NCBI RefSeq assembly: GCF_004798865.1 | Contig: NW_025336114.1 | Location: 5,575,651 to 5,639,650 of the forward strand | Length of the DNA: 64,000 nt | Direction of reading: 5' to 3' | Source: Varanus komodoensis | Taxonomy: Eukaryota; Chordata; Lepidosauria; Squamata; Varanidae | Shown here: positions 11,471 to 22,974 of the stretch, in pieces | How the letters are laid out: every line of letters starts with the position of its first letter | Numbering within the stretch: position 1 is the stretch's first letter | Program-made: the position numbers and the translations under genes | The notes under the pieces: model-generated | What the model saw: the letters and a program-made list of their open reading frames with translations, nothing else | Database searches by the model: none | Told to the model about the DNA's origin: nothing

Positions 11471-12877
11471 ACTTCTGTCCTTCAACCAGAAAGAAAGACC
11501 TCTGGGATGCATCCAAGGAATAAAGATGATGGGCTTCTGTGGCAAACCACCAAAGGATGGGAAAGGCCCTTACAAAGCCTGAGCAGCAGTGACAGTAAGA
11601 TCCTCGCCAGCAAATGGTCACTGTGCAAGAAGAGCACTGTGGTCTTGCACAACTCTGCTCATTCAAGAACAGCTTTTGGAAGAGAAATGCTTACTAAGTT
11701 GTGTCCCTTATTTAGTGGAAGGGAGATGTGCCGCTTGAATTTTCTGTATCTTGGGCAGATATTATCTCCCTTCCATCCTGGTTTCCAAATGGCTTTTCCA
11801 AAAGATAATTTGTTTGCAAAAGAAGAGCACCATCTCTTCCATGTTGCAGCTGGATATTCAAACACCTTCTGTGTTGTGCTTGACTGGGTTATTGACTACA
11901 ATATTCTGTTGCTGGGAGAATGCTATTTTTTCTCCAGATAGCACGTTCATTGTTGTTGTGACTATTGTATGGCATGTGGTTTTGCAAATGTCCCTTGGCA
12001 CTCATTGGAAGGTGCCTGTAATGTGACCATTTCCATTAAAATCCTCTTGCCCTCCGCTCTTTAACAATCAATAAGAATAGGAAAATGATCCAGCCAAAGG
12101 TGAAATCCCATTATGATTTAAATGGGAGGCTTAAGAATATGTTTAAATCAACAGGACATGGAGGTGATTCGTTTTAGCAGGTCCCTGCTGGATTTGACTG
12201 GGAGGCTGTGTGCCCCAGCCCAAGGCAAACAAAATGACATGCAACGCCTGTTGCCTTTCCCTAAGAACTGATTTCTGCCTTAACTGACTGACTGATAGCT
12301 TAGTCTTTAACCTCCTCGTTTGGCCGAACTGGGTCGTCGATTTTGCGCCGTCACTTTCCCTGGTGCAGTGGGTCGGCGAGGGACACAGCAATGAGAGCAA
12401 GGCTGTAGCTCCCCCTTTGCAGTGAGTCCAGGCAACGCGCGAAGGCAAATCCAAATCCGCCTCGCTGAGCTACGCTGTGGAGTTTTTGCAGGCAAAGTTG
12501 ATGTGAGTGCAGGCCACTCGTTGCACGCGTGGAGCCGTCAACTGCACTTCCCTGCTCTCGGTATCAGAAGTGAACTTAAGGAAGCTGATTTGAGGATAGG
12601 AAATGGCAGATGAGGGGACGCAGATATGAGCCCGAACGCACCCCGCCACTTAAAAAAAAAGGGGGGGGCGCACGACTGCAGCGTGTGTTCGTGACCCCTC
12701 CCACAGCAAGTTATTCCCCCCTCCCTCTCTCCCGCGCCGGAGTGGGCACGGCTTCGCGAAGGACCCCGCCAGTGGACCGGGCAAAGGAAATGATGCAGTT
12801 GTCGTAGGAGGGGAGGGGGTCACAATTCACTAGATCCGACAGATAAGCCCGAAGCTTGCCTGCCTTATCTAACCGGG

Positions 12878-12881
<4 letters not shown>

Positions 12882-12925
<44 letters not shown>

Positions 12926-12968
12926 GCGCGCACGCGCGCGCGCGCCTGCCTGTCCGCGCGCGCGCGTG
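12882..12968. repeat. (GT)n followed by (CG)-rich alternating tract
   Basis: About 21 GT units run to 12922. Blocks of alternating CG and CA follow (12924-12945 and 12954-12967). Nearly the whole tract alternates purine and pyrimidine, a classic sequence for left-handed Z-DNA. Confidence 0.95.
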
Positions 12969-13286
12969 TTGCAATTTACAAGATCCTCTGGATAAGCTTG
13001 AAATCTACCCTCACCATCGCACGCAGTCCACGCCCGTCTCGCGAAAGACCATTGTTGCTATTAACTTAAGGAAGCCAACAGCTGGAGGAGAGATTTCCTG
13101 CCTTCCACCCCCACCAATCCCGGAAACGTATCGGGAAGAAGGAGGCAGGAAAGCCGCTGGCCGAAGAGCTTGACCGGAGAATCGCTGCGCATCGGGAGAT
13201 GGAAGTGGCCCTTCCGCCGGGGAGGAAGAGTTAAGCTGCCCCCTCCCCGCCCCGATGAGAAAGTCTCTCTCTGGAATAAGCAGATT

Positions 13287-13308
13287 GCCCGCCCGCCCGC
13301 CCGCCCGC
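13287..13308. repeat. (GCCC)n short tandem repeat
   Basis: Five tandem GCCC units lie within the CpG island. Confidence 0.9.
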
Positions 13309-13469
13309 AGCCAGGGCTTGGACTTTCAGAGAAAGGGTCGAGGTGCGGTGGCGGCCGGAGAGCCAGCAGGAAAAAGCAGGAGACGAAGCGAAGCGCGGTG
13401 CGCGCGCGGTCGTGTCACGTCACCCCAGACGGGCACCCTCCTCCCTCGCAGCGGCAGCGGCATAAAGAG

Positions 13470-13842
13470 CGGGCGTGCGCCCGGAGGGCAGCGAGGCGGC
13501 CCACGTGACGGCCCCTCCCAGTCGGCATCCCCGGGGATCGGCACTTTGTTCGGGATGCTGCCGCCGCTCGGCGTTCCCATTGTGAGCCGAGGATTCGGCC
13601 GTTTCCTCCTCGGCACCCGCTGAAGGCGGCAGGAGGAGAGGGACCGGGGCGCCCGCTCCGTCGGAGGGCGCGCGCGCGAGCGGGGCTGACGGGCTGCGCG
13701 GGGATCCTCCTGGTCCGGGCCGGGACTGCGTGGACGCAGCAAGCCCGCGGAACTTCGGGGAAAGCAGGCGGGCCGGCGAGGGACAGCTCCGGCCAGGCTG
13801 AGGAAAAGGAGATGGCGGGTGACGCGCCGGCAGCCTAGCGGG
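13470..13842 (+). other. Candidate 5' noncoding exon ending at a splice donor
   Basis: The sequence AGCGGG at 13837-13842 is followed by GTAAGC, a good donor match on the plus strand. A possible TATA-like element lies at 13461. The only ATG near the donor (13812) opens an 8-codon frame that stops just before it, so the exon would be 5' UTR. Start and existence are inferred from signals only. Confidence 0.3.
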
Positions 13843-14247
13843 GTAAGCCCCGTTTCCGCGGCGCTTCTCGGAGCCTCTCGGCTGCCCTGCGGATTCGGGT
13901 GGTGCTTCGGGGCGGGGGCGCACGAGGAGAGCCCTCGGCTGTCACAGGGTTGCGGGATGCCGGCCTCTGTCACTCCCAGCCGAGGCAGCGAGTGCAGCCT
14001 ATCGGGGCTCCCCGGAGAGGCTGGGGAGGAGGGCTCGGTGGGTGGGTGGGTGGTTCCCCCCTTTTTCTTTCTTTTTTTGGCCATATGGTACATTCTGTTC
14101 GGCGGGCCTTGCCAAGCAGCGAAGGTACAATCAGGCTGGCTGCTTGGCTGGCTGCTCCGCACCAAGGGCGGCTGCCAAGAGGGCAGGGTGTCTGTCTGTT
14201 CGGAAAGACTCTGACTCAGCCTAAGGTCAGCGATAGGTGGGAATCGC

Positions 14248-14261
14248 GGGGGGGGGGGGGG
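14248..14261. repeat. Poly(G) run
   Basis: A run of 14 G. Its length is likely to be uncertain in sequencing. Confidence 0.85.
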
Positions 14262-14477
14262 CGAGGAGGAAGCCTCCCGATCCCCTCTAGTCTGCAGGGA
14301 TATAAACCTTTGCCAAGTTTGGCGATGGGAGGGCTTGTCTGCCTTTTGGGAGAAATCACAGACTGGGGATGCAGCTGGGCTGTGGTCCTAACTTAGAAGC
14401 CAGCTCTCCCTATGAGGCTGCTGCTTTCCAACTTCCAACTGCTGGTAGAGAGCTCGCCCTAGCCAGGTCTGGGGGAG

Positions 14478-14592
14478 CCCATGGCTTTCCAGATGTCCAT
14501 GGACTACATTTCCTATCAGTCATGGCCATCTACCACACTGGCTGAGACTGATGAGAGATTGGGTGCAACATCTGGAAGGCTGCAAATTCCCC
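14478..14592. repeat. Short palindromic repeat, copy 6
   Basis: The left arm contains CTTTCCAGATGTCCATGGAC and the right arm GGTGCAACATCTGGAAGGCT. The centre has 'tggctgagactgatgaga'. Confidence 0.7.
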
Positions 14593-14823
14593 AGCCCCTT
14601 CCTATTTCTATATATCACACCTGCCTACTCCTATGTTTAGGGCTGTACTAGTCTTTTGACCTCTTCTCACCCAGCTGCTTTCTTGGGGTCTCCTTTGCAC
14701 TTGAGTTGTGACAAGGGGAAGGAAAGGGGTAAGCAAGATTGGAGACTGAGCATAGAGAGAAGCCTCCTGGTTTGGCAGGGGCATCATTCTGTTTTCAAGG
14801 CCCCCTCCCCACCCTGCCATACG

Positions 14824-14936
14824 GCAGCCTTCCCAGACATGAGGCCCTGCAGATGTGTTGGACTTCAGTCCCCAGCATCACCAAGCCATGATGGCTGGGA
14901 GCTGTAGTCCAAGAAATTTTGTGGCTTCCAAACCAG
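14824..14936. repeat. Short palindromic repeat, copy 7
   Basis: The left arm is GCAGATGTGTTGGACTTCAG. The right arm is GGGAGCTGTAGTCCAAGAAA, then TTCCAAACCAGGGTAA. The centre is 'catgatggctggga'. Confidence 0.8.
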
Positions 14937-16185
14937 GGTAAGTTAGGAGAGAGTTAGCTGCTTCCTGCCAGTAATAACTGCTCCCTGTGCCCCCAATTAC
15001 ACAAAAGGTAACTTTGGGCATTGCGAACAACCTGTGCCAGAGGAAGCAAGAATGATGTTTTTCTTGGAGGACCATTATAGGAACCAAAATGTACAATGAG
15101 AATGCAACAGTATGAGTGACATAAAGCTAAGCTCATCAGGGATCTGAGACTGGCTGCACAGATCATCACTATTGTGCAAAAGAGATGTTTGTAAATGTAA
15201 ACCCAGTGGTTTTACAAAGCAAGCTTTCATAGTTCTCCCTTGGGTATTTTGCTGTCTCTGGTGAGGGACAAGATCCTACCCTCTTCACTCTGGGTGTGGA
15301 AGCTGAATCTTGTTTCTGCACTTATGATGGGGCATCCTCCTCTTCAGGGCAGTGGGGCAACTTCGGGGGCAGGATATGCCCAAAAGCATAACTCTGTCCT
15401 CCAGGAACTTGTTGTCACATCCCAGAACTCCAGAACTCCTGCCTCCAGCCCAAGGCAGTCACCTCACTTTTCCTAGTGGTAGGGCAGCCTCTCATCCAAG
15501 AGGTCGTGGATCTCACATTCTCACTACATGTACAAATCCTTTCTCTGTGGCAGATTGCATGGAATCGATACACAGAAGATCTGTAGCTGTTTATCTGTAA
15601 CACCCAAAACCTCACTAGACTGTTAGTGTCAGAAAGTAGGAGATGAGAGATGGATGCCTTGGATTTCCACCCCTGTCCTTAAGCCATCCTTCCCCAGCCT
15701 GGGGCTTACTAGATATCTAACCTTACATCTTCAAGCATCTCCATTCAGGGGGATGCTGGAACACATAGCCTTGAAAGCCAGTAAGTGGGCTTAGCTAGCA
15801 GCCCCCCCCCCCTTCTCACCGTCAACACTACAGGCCAAGAGAATATTAGCTTAAGGCTGCCTTGGCCAGCACTCCCTCAGTGTATTGTTGGAAGCTGTGA
15901 GCATGACATGGGCTTAAGTCATTTCTGGTAATAGTTACCAGGAAATAGGCCAAACTGACAGGAATTGTGGGTGCTAAGAGGAGTAGGGTGTGGGGAAGAG
16001 AAGTGTGCATAATTGTCACATAAGTGTCATAACTGTCAAATGGCATTCTGAGTCCTAAAGAAGTGGATAAATCATAAGGAACAACTAAGGAATATGTTTC
16101 ATTCTTCCTTTGGAAAATAAAGCTCCTTGACTTTTGTTTTAGTTTTATTGCAGTGTGTGTTCCAGCATCCCCCTGGATGGCGTGT

Positions 16186-16212
16186 GAGATGTGTGTGTGT
16201 GTGTGTGTGCAC
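16186..16212. repeat. (TG)n microsatellite
   Basis: A TG dinucleotide tract of about 11 units, running into GCACGCACAC. Confidence 0.9.
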
Positions 16213-16499
16213 GCACACTTTACCGCTCATTTGTTCTGAGCAGGATTAAGCTGCTTAAGCCAAAAATGTTGGCTGTTGTTGTTGTTACATACATAGCAGA
16301 GACATGCCTTGCCTGTGATAACGGGCTGTAATATAGACACAGTGAACAAGAGGCGGCCTCTGCTTTGAAACCCAGAATCTGTACACACAAAAGCAGCACA
16401 GACAAAGGAAAGCAAAACAGCAGGGAGGAAGGGAGCAGTGGGAACCCAAGGGCCACCCAGCACAGTCCTTTTGCCTCATAAGACAAGTTGGCATAAACC

Positions 16500-16629
16500 A
16501 GCCTTCTCCATTGTGCCACCCTGCAATTGCATCAGCTTACAATTCCTATCATTCCCATCCAGCATGGCTACTGGAGATTATGGGAGTTGCAGTCAGACTC
16601 ATCTGGAGGGTGTCTTGTTGAGGAAGGCT
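16500..16629. repeat. Short palindromic repeat, copy 8
   Basis: It keeps AGCCTTCTCCATTG on the left, the centre 'atccagcatggctac', and TTATGGGAGTTGCAGTCAGA then GTTGAGGAAGGCTA on the right. Confidence 0.75.
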
Positions 16630-17387
16630 AGTATAAGCCTTGACATCCCCACCAGTATGTGGAAGCGTAATCTTCTAAACCTTTATAATCCTTACAAATT
16701 CGTTGATCTTAATTCATGAGTATTAAATAGTCCTCCATTGTTTCTCCATTCCTTATAGCATGAATCCTCGGGCTCAGTGATTCATCTGCCCCTTGCTGGT
16801 GGTGGCCTTGCTGTAATTTGTCCTGATAGGGGAGGGAATAAACAAAAACATAAAGAATGACACATGATTTCCTTTATAGCGGATGGGCAGGAGGTTTATT
16901 GGCTCATGTTTGCCAAACAGGGCGAAGCCTTGAAAAGCACAGCAGATGCAACACACAATGCCCTTGTCTATTGAGAGGCAGGCTGTAGGTGGCACAGCTT
17001 GGCTTGGCACAGCTCCTGAAAGGGATTCCCCCCTCCCCATCCTGCTGCCAGGAATGATCGGCAGACATCCCTGCTACCAAGTTTTTCTTCTCCAGATTGT
17101 TTCCAAGCCCAGCTGCCTACTAGTTTTTTCCTGGTGATAATTCAGGCCTGGCACTTCTTTAGGAGGCTTCTGAGAGATCAAGGTTTTGAAGCTCTTAATG
17201 TTCAGCTGTGTGTTGACAAGGGTACTTCCCACATAGGTTGCAAATGGGAGGTGAATTCAATGTTTGGCATTTCCATGTCTCAACTAAGGCTAGAAGTCCT
17301 CCAGTACTTTTCCAAGCTGCCTTTCCCATATGGCACCATCAGCAGGAGACCTTGGCATTCTTATGTTTTCTAATATAGCAATACAGA

Positions 17388-17610
17388 AGAACAGAAGAGC
17401 ACTGCTGGATCAGACAAGTTTCCACCTTGTCCAGCATTCTGGCCAATGGGCTGCCTCTGGGAAATCAGCAAGCAGGGCATGAGTACAACAACCCTCTCCT
17501 AGCCACGTTCCGCAACAACTAGCACTGAGGAATAATGCTGCTCCTGATAATGGAAGCAGCATCTCACCACCAGGACTAGCTGATAGCCTCACCCTCCATC
17601 AGTTTGTCCC
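17388..17610 (-). mobile_element. Reptile LINE tail (GATCCAGCAGGGC family), 3' end
   Basis: The plus strand begins AAGAACAGAAGAGCACTGCT, then GGATCAGACAAG and 'gtccagcattctggcc'. This is the antisense of the end of the element at 46395. The body holds 'gcagggcatgagtacaacaaccctctcc' and ends near 'ctccatcagtttgtcc', matching the order in 3400-4255. Confidence 0.7.
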
Positions 17611-17747
17611 TTTAAAACCATTCCATTTGGTATCCTAATTGGCTACCATTCTTCTATTGTTGTGCATCTATTCTGACACTGGGTGTGCTGGGAACAACTA
17701 TCTCAGTTTAGAGATGGAGGAAAGTGAAGTAACAGAATACACTCCAG

Positions 17748-17874
17748 GGCAGCTTTCCCCAGTCTGCTGCCTTCACTACAGCTTCAAACATTCCTAGTCA
17801 TTGGCCATGCCACATGGAGCTCTTAGAAATTGAACTCCAAAATATATGGAGAATACTAGGCTGGGGAAGGTTGC
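17748..17874. repeat. Short palindromic repeat, copy 9
   Basis: The left end is AGCTTTCCCCAGTCTGCTGC and the right end is CTAGGCTGGGGAAGGTTG. Both arms pair, with a 'cattggccatgcc' centre. Confidence 0.7.
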
Positions 17875-18455
17875 TCTAAGCTGATGCTCACAAATATCAG
17901 GAGATTTAGGGGTCAATGCATATGACCAAACTGGCACCTGAAATGTTGGACAGGTGGACTGATACTGGAACTGATGCAGGTGCTGAAGGAGGTGCTCATA
18001 ATGTGCCTCACATGTAACAATGTTAGTGCTGCTGCTGTGACCCCTCTGTAAGCTTTAGGGTGCTAGTGGGAGTTGAACTTGCAATGCAAATGCAGCACTG
18101 GCCCCCTGAAACCAGAATCCAGCATGTCAAGACACAGGAATTGGTACGATAGAAGAAAGGGGGAGCCCAAAATTGTGCAAAACTACCATACAAGAAAGCA
18201 AGGATCTCTTTGCATTTCAAGACTTGATTCTTCATCAGACATTTAAGAGTTTACCTGCTCAAAGTGCAGGTCTATCCTGATATGAAAATTATTCCCCTGG
18301 AGAAGAAGCGTTGGCTTGACTGTTATCAGATCAGTATTTATGAAAAGATAAGCTGTGCAGCCTGCTCTCCTAAATACTGGTTTGCACCACTGTGGACTTC
18401 CCCTTTTTTGTCATTGTGTTTATCTGTTCAGTGCCTCCTTCTAACAGCATATCAT

Positions 18456-18528
18456 AGCTGCTTTCCTCATCCTGATACCCTCCAGATGTCCAACACATAT
18501 AGAGGGCACCAAGTTAAGGAAGGCATCT
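18456..18528. repeat. Short palindromic repeat, copy 10 (short form)
   Basis: Outer arms only: GCTTTCCTCATCCTG and CCAGATGTCCAACACATATA, then GGGCACCAAGTTAAGGAAGG. The centre is deleted. Confidence 0.6.
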
Positions 18529-18799
18529 TTGGGGGAATGTGCCCCACATCTGCTCTGTGTACTCATGCAGTTAATGCTGTGGGTCATTGCCAACTCAACA
18601 TGGATGTACTCAGTCTAGGTGCTGCAGAACATCGGTCTGGTTGTGTGAATTGCTCTCTGGAGTACTCTTTTTGCAAGCTCACAGATGCTCTTTCAGTCAT
18701 GAGGACAGTCAGGCTGTTCCTCAAACTGGTATAAATGAGATGTTCTCTGTTCCTTCCTGTCACTCTAGCTGTTCCAAGATTTGTTTGAAATGTATGCCA

Positions 18800-18882
18800 T
18801 GTCTTTCTTCAAAGTGGTTTACAATCCAGAATAAACAATAAGACAATAACAATATCAATAAAATTCAGATAAGCTAAAGACC
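18800..18882 (+). mobile_element. LINE-like 3' tail
   Basis: The line 'aagtggtttacaatccag' followed by an AATAACAATA-rich tail resembles a reptile LINE 3' end. The upstream body is not recognisable. Confidence 0.4.
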
Positions 18883-19901
18883 AACCATTCATCTTCATAT
18901 ATGCCATATAATAGCATTGACAGCAGAGCTGTTGCTGCTTACCAACAGCATAAGAAAAAACTGCAGCTTTGATTTAGCATCCAGGTTGGTTTGACAGTGG
19001 AGCAGACTGTCCACTGTGGGACCATCTTCCCTGGAGGCAAAGGAGCAGAGCTTGGGTGGCCATCTGTCAGGGTTGCTGTCGTTCTATCCTGCAATGTAGA
19101 TCCCGTAGTGAGCAGGAGTTTGACTATGCTAGAAGTGGCGAACATCTGGTGCAGGAGCTTCATGTACACTATGGCATCCCTGGAGTCTCCCCACCCCATC
19201 AGCCAGACCAAGGCCATGCAGGGTGTCCCAGGCAGAAAGGGTGTTTTGATAGCAAGGATCTGGCCTTGAAAATGAAAATTAGACAGGCGTCTCTGCTTGG
19301 GCAAAGAGGGGGTTACCTCCTCCAATCCAGGCAGGAATCAGAAATTGTCAAGAGCTCTGAAAATGCAGATCTCTGGGTCTGTGCTTTCAAGAGATGATGT
19401 GTGAGAGACTGTAGGTTGTCGATTATTTTAAGTTAAGTTCCTTAACTTTTCCTTTTTCTCTCATGCATCTAATTCAGAGAGAAAGAAAGAGGAAAAATAG
19501 TTTAGGGTAGAGAGAAAGAGAAAAAAGAGTCCTTAGAAGGATCTGGCTTCCTCCACCGCTGGTTTGGGAGCCCCAACAGGGAACCCCCTGTGGGAAAAAA
19601 TGGTTTCTGATTCCTGGACTAGATTAGCCTCCAAACTGCAATGTCTATGCTAATTTGATTCCTGCAGAACCCCTGCAGTGCCTCTCTGATCCTAGAGCTT
19701 TTCAAGGCATATATAAATATTTAGAGACAAGTGAAACCTGTGTGAAACTGGCTGGCTGGCACAATTTGTGCAGAGCTGGGTATTGTAGGACTTTTGGCAA
19801 ATTGCTCATTCCCCTTATTGTGGACCCAGCTAAGCTGTCAGGACTGAGTGCCCTGGATGGCATGTGTTGTGGAAGCCCCCACCACTGATTGCTGAGAGTA
19901 G

Positions 19902-20019
19902 GGGTGCAATCCTATTTGTATTTAGAGAGAAAGAAGTACTACAGCTGCAGGCACGGTTGGCTGGGGCATGCTAGGAGTTTTAGGGCTTTCTCCTGTCTAA
20001 GCACACATAGGATTGCACC
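19902..20019. mobile_element. Short inverted-repeat element (GGTGCAATCCTA ends), copy 1
   Basis: The ends pair as an inverted repeat: GGTGCAATCCTATTTGTATT on the left, and on the right the complement GGTGCAATCCTATGTGTGCT. The core has 'ggttggctggggcatgctagga'. Copies at 33797, 44590 and 54513 share the ends and core. It looks like a MITE or foldback element of about 120 bp; the superfamily is unknown. Confidence 0.7.
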
Positions 20020-20575
20020 ATAAGGCTTTGCCAGCCCCTCTTCCCATTCAAGGGTGGAGGGAGATGAAGCCAGAAAGGGGCAAACATGCTGATGCAGCAC
20101 AGGGTAAAGAGTAGCATTTGCTGCCACAGAAGCTTCTGTCTTGCTATTCATCTACTATTGATTATCCAGCCTTGGAAAACTCAGCAGGTAAGCAGGCCCA
20201 TTTGGCCTGCCTAAGCAACATGGAAAGAGGTTTTATGTTTTAAGTTGGCAAGAATCAGGGATGGATTCCTGGAAGAGAACCCTGAGAAGGCTTAATGAGA
20301 AGACCAAAGATGCTGTTCCATATTGGGCCAGTAAAGTACAGAAGCCTTTCTGGCTCTTATTTTAGCGTGGAGCATTGATTTCCAAATGGTACATCAGGGT
20401 GCATCAGAAGATTGATGGTGCTACCAAGAGGCTGTCAGTGCTGAGTGCCTGGAATGATGGGGGAAAATAAGGTGCAAAGAGTGGTGAATGATGTCTTGGT
20501 TAGCAAGAATGCCTAGCAAGCAGTTCTTCAATATGGGTTAAAAATATCCTTAGAGATGCAAATGCCAACCTACAG

Positions 20576-20703
20576 TAGCCATTGTCAACCTGGTGCCCAC
20601 AGATGCTTTCGACTTCAAATCCCATGAGCCCAGTCAGCATGACTAATGGTCAGAGAGTTGTAGTCCAAAACATCTGGAGAGCACCAGGTTGGAGAAAGCC
20701 GTT
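20576..20703. repeat. Short palindromic repeat, copy 11
   Basis: A well-kept copy: ACCTGGTGCCCACAGATGCT on the left, and AGTTGTAGTCCAAAACATCT then GAGCACCAGGTTGGAGAAAG on the right. Confidence 0.85.
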
Positions 20704-21098
20704 GTGCAGAACTGTGAGCTGGAGAATTTCTGCTGTGGAACATTACATACAGTCTAGAAAAACCTTTGGCTGGTTATACTTTGCTTTCTATGCTCCACTT
20801 CAACTTAGAAGATAAGTCCCAAGGGGAAGGATTGATGTCCTGATTGGTTGCCAGCTTGCCAGCTGCTAAGTACAGACAGTAATTTGTGCTACCGAAGTTA
20901 AAAATGCCATCCTATCCCTGATGTTTAATCTACTTACTTTTATCCAGCCTTAAAACCCTGTAGTATTATGCATTATTACTGGCTTTGCTAGTGCAGTGCT
21001 GTGCTAATGCTAGGCGGAAGGAGCTACCTGAGCCACTCTCGGCTCTGCATTTTCTCTTCACCACATTCCACATTTCTCTCTCTTGCACAGCATTAAGC

Positions 21099-21190
21099 AG
21101 CCTTCTCCAAATTGGCACCCTCTGGATATTTTGGACTGGGTGGGGCTGATGGGACTTGTGCTCCAACACATCTGGAGGGCACTGGTCTAG
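21099..21190. repeat. Short palindromic repeat, copy 12
   Basis: CAGCCTTCTCCAAATTGGCA on the left, and TGCTCCAACACATCTGGAGG then GCACTGGTCTAGGG on the right. Confidence 0.75.
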
Positions 21191-22713
21191 GGATGCTAGT
21201 GCAGAGGATCAGGCTGCCAGAGGAGATGCATGAGCCAGAGAAAAGGGTGAAACCAAGCCTGGTGCAACACCCCATAGAATTGTCTGCAGCTGCTTCAGTC
21301 CATCAAGAGCATGGAGCAACCTGTTCCATTTGTTCCCTTTGGAAGATGTCCCATCAGAGAGGCCAGGTGCTTGGGTGGGATCTTTGTTTACCTGCTTGCA
21401 CAGCTGACTTCCACAGGATTCTCCTCCACAGGTCCAGTTCAGGAAATCCTGGGCCTGGCCTGCAACACAAACAGCCTGGCCTGCCCAGAGTGCGCCCCTG
21501 TAACAGCTACCGGGGCTCCTGCCCTCTGTCACAACAGTAGCAGATGAGTTTATAAATAGACCGCCGAGATACAACATTTTTTCCTGTTGAGCAACAGTCA
21601 TCCCTGCTATGGTGAACAGGGCAGGAAAAAGGTGTTTCCTCATGATGGGACTTGGCTGGGCCTCTCTGGGTGCCAGATGAGAGAGGCAGGGAGATGAGGT
21701 TTCACTGACACACTTGGCAGCATCTGCTTTGGGCTCCAACAGTTTGCCACAGAGTCCTGTGGGAGAGGCAGAGCCTTACATGTCCCAGGGAGTAAACCTG
21801 AGGCCAGGTTTCTTTTGCTGTCCTGTGGGTCAAGCAAGGCTTTCCCATCGCAGATGGCTCCAGCATCTGCCGGAGTGACACATTGCTTATTAGCCTAAAG
21901 GCTGCCAGGAGAAGATGCAGAAGTAGACTCCTAGCAAGCAGGGCAGTGAGATGCACAGATGCTCCCCTGACTCCTTTTGGCTTTGCAAGCTGCTTGGAGC
22001 TGCTGGCACTTTGATTCTCAGATTAAACAGGCCGTGTCAGGTTTCTTCTCCATTCCCATTTTTGAAAAATTGAAATAATCATTAATTAATGCACTGCTTT
22101 TAAAGGCAGAGCCCTGAGCAAGTGGTTCATATAGTAAGAAACTAAAATATATACCATGCTACAAAACAGAGAAACCAGTGAAATATATCAGTGAGAGAAC
22201 ATTCATAAATGTTTGCTAGGGTCAGTTTTAAAATTCATTCAACTGGTCTCTCTGCAGGAATGGCAAAATGCTGCTGTGCAAAGCATTGTTTCCTATTCAT
22301 TGCTATCAACAATTTTAGGTTATCACATTTCTAGTACTTGCTCAAAATGGTTTGATTTTGGTTTCTTTATGGGCTGTTTCCCCCACTTTGGCAGGAGGGG
22401 GCACCACTCTGCTATGCAGATCCCTGTTGAAAGGGTCCACTTGTATTTCATCATTTGATCCACTACTTAAAATGGGAAAAGAATATTTTAAAGAGGGCTT
22501 TAAAATCTGTCACAGATGTTGCAACAACTTAGCAGACAAATATATTAGAGGAATTGCTGTCGAATGCCATTTTTGTGGCATTTTAGAAATGTACATGTTC
22601 TTCATTATTGGACATTTTATGGGTCCAAGACCACTCTGCCAGAATTACTGGAGATATTTATTTTACAGATACTTAATAGATATTTATTTCTATCACACAT
22701 CCTTCTCCTGTAG

Positions 22714-22872
22714 CTTAGCCTTCCNNNNNNNNNNNNNNNNNNNNNNNNNNNNNNNNNNNNNNNNNNNNNNNNNNNNNNNNNNNNNNNNNNNNNNNNNNNN
22801 NNNNNNNNNNNNNNNNNNNNNNNNTAAGAGTATTGTAACATATCGGAAAGGCATCAGGTTGAGGAAGGCTAC
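22714..22872. repeat. Short palindromic repeat, copy 13, split by assembly gap
   Basis: The left flank of the gap ends TAGCTTAGCCTTCC and the right flank resumes near ATCGGAAAGGCATCAGGTTG then AGGAAGGCTAC. These are the outer ends of the palindromic family, so the missing bases most likely include its core. Confidence 0.55.
22725..22824. other. Assembly gap, 100 N
   Basis: One hundred N in a row. A round number of this kind is usually a placeholder, so the true gap size is not known. Confidence 0.98.
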
Positions 22873-22974
22873 AGTAATGAATGTGAGCGAGTGCAGCAAA
22901 AACTGAAAAGCAAACCTGAAGGACTGGGTTTCTAAGGGAAATCCAACTGCAGCTCTATTCAAGTTGCATTTTAT

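Larger units (their letters stand above)
2661..12299. other. Intergenic stretch upstream of RNPEP, repeat-filled
   Basis: I see no exon of a known gene on either strand. The stretch holds the SINE, LINE and palindromic repeats listed separately. Segments with nothing recognisable include 4630-5645, 5740-6480, 6965-8435 and 9400-11010. The open frame at 11408-11941 (177 codons, plus strand) resembles nothing I know. In human the gene upstream of RNPEP is TIMM17A; no TIMM17A-like exon was seen here. Confidence 0.6.
12300..13990 (+). promoter_or_regulatory. CpG island; probable promoter of an unidentified transcript
   Basis: This 1.7-kb stretch is far richer in GC and CpG than its flanks. It holds a CRE-like TCACGTCA at 13415-13422, a CACGTG E-box at 13502-13507, a TATA-like CATAAAGA at 13461-13468, GCCC repeats at 13287-13308 and a GT/CG alternating tract. 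A good plus-strand donor lies at 13842/13843. No coding exon is recognised on either strand. The plus-strand direction is inferred from the donor and the order of the TATA-like and donor signals; a minus-strand or bidirectional promoter is also possible. Confidence 0.6.

Noticed and set aside
11408-11941. Plus-strand open frame of 177 codons
   Set aside because: No family resemblance, it begins inside a worn repeat, and no splice or promoter context supports it.
12856-13173. Frame encoding a Val-Cys repeat
   Set aside because: Translation of the GT microsatellite.
13326-14165. Minus-strand open frame of 279 codons across the CpG island
   Set aside because: Pro-, Ser- and Arg-rich composition typical of chance frames in GC-rich DNA, no known domain, and it crosses the plus-strand donor and promoter-like motifs.
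18939-19325. Minus-strand 128-codon frame
   Set aside because: No recognised domain and no splice context; reads as chance open sequence.
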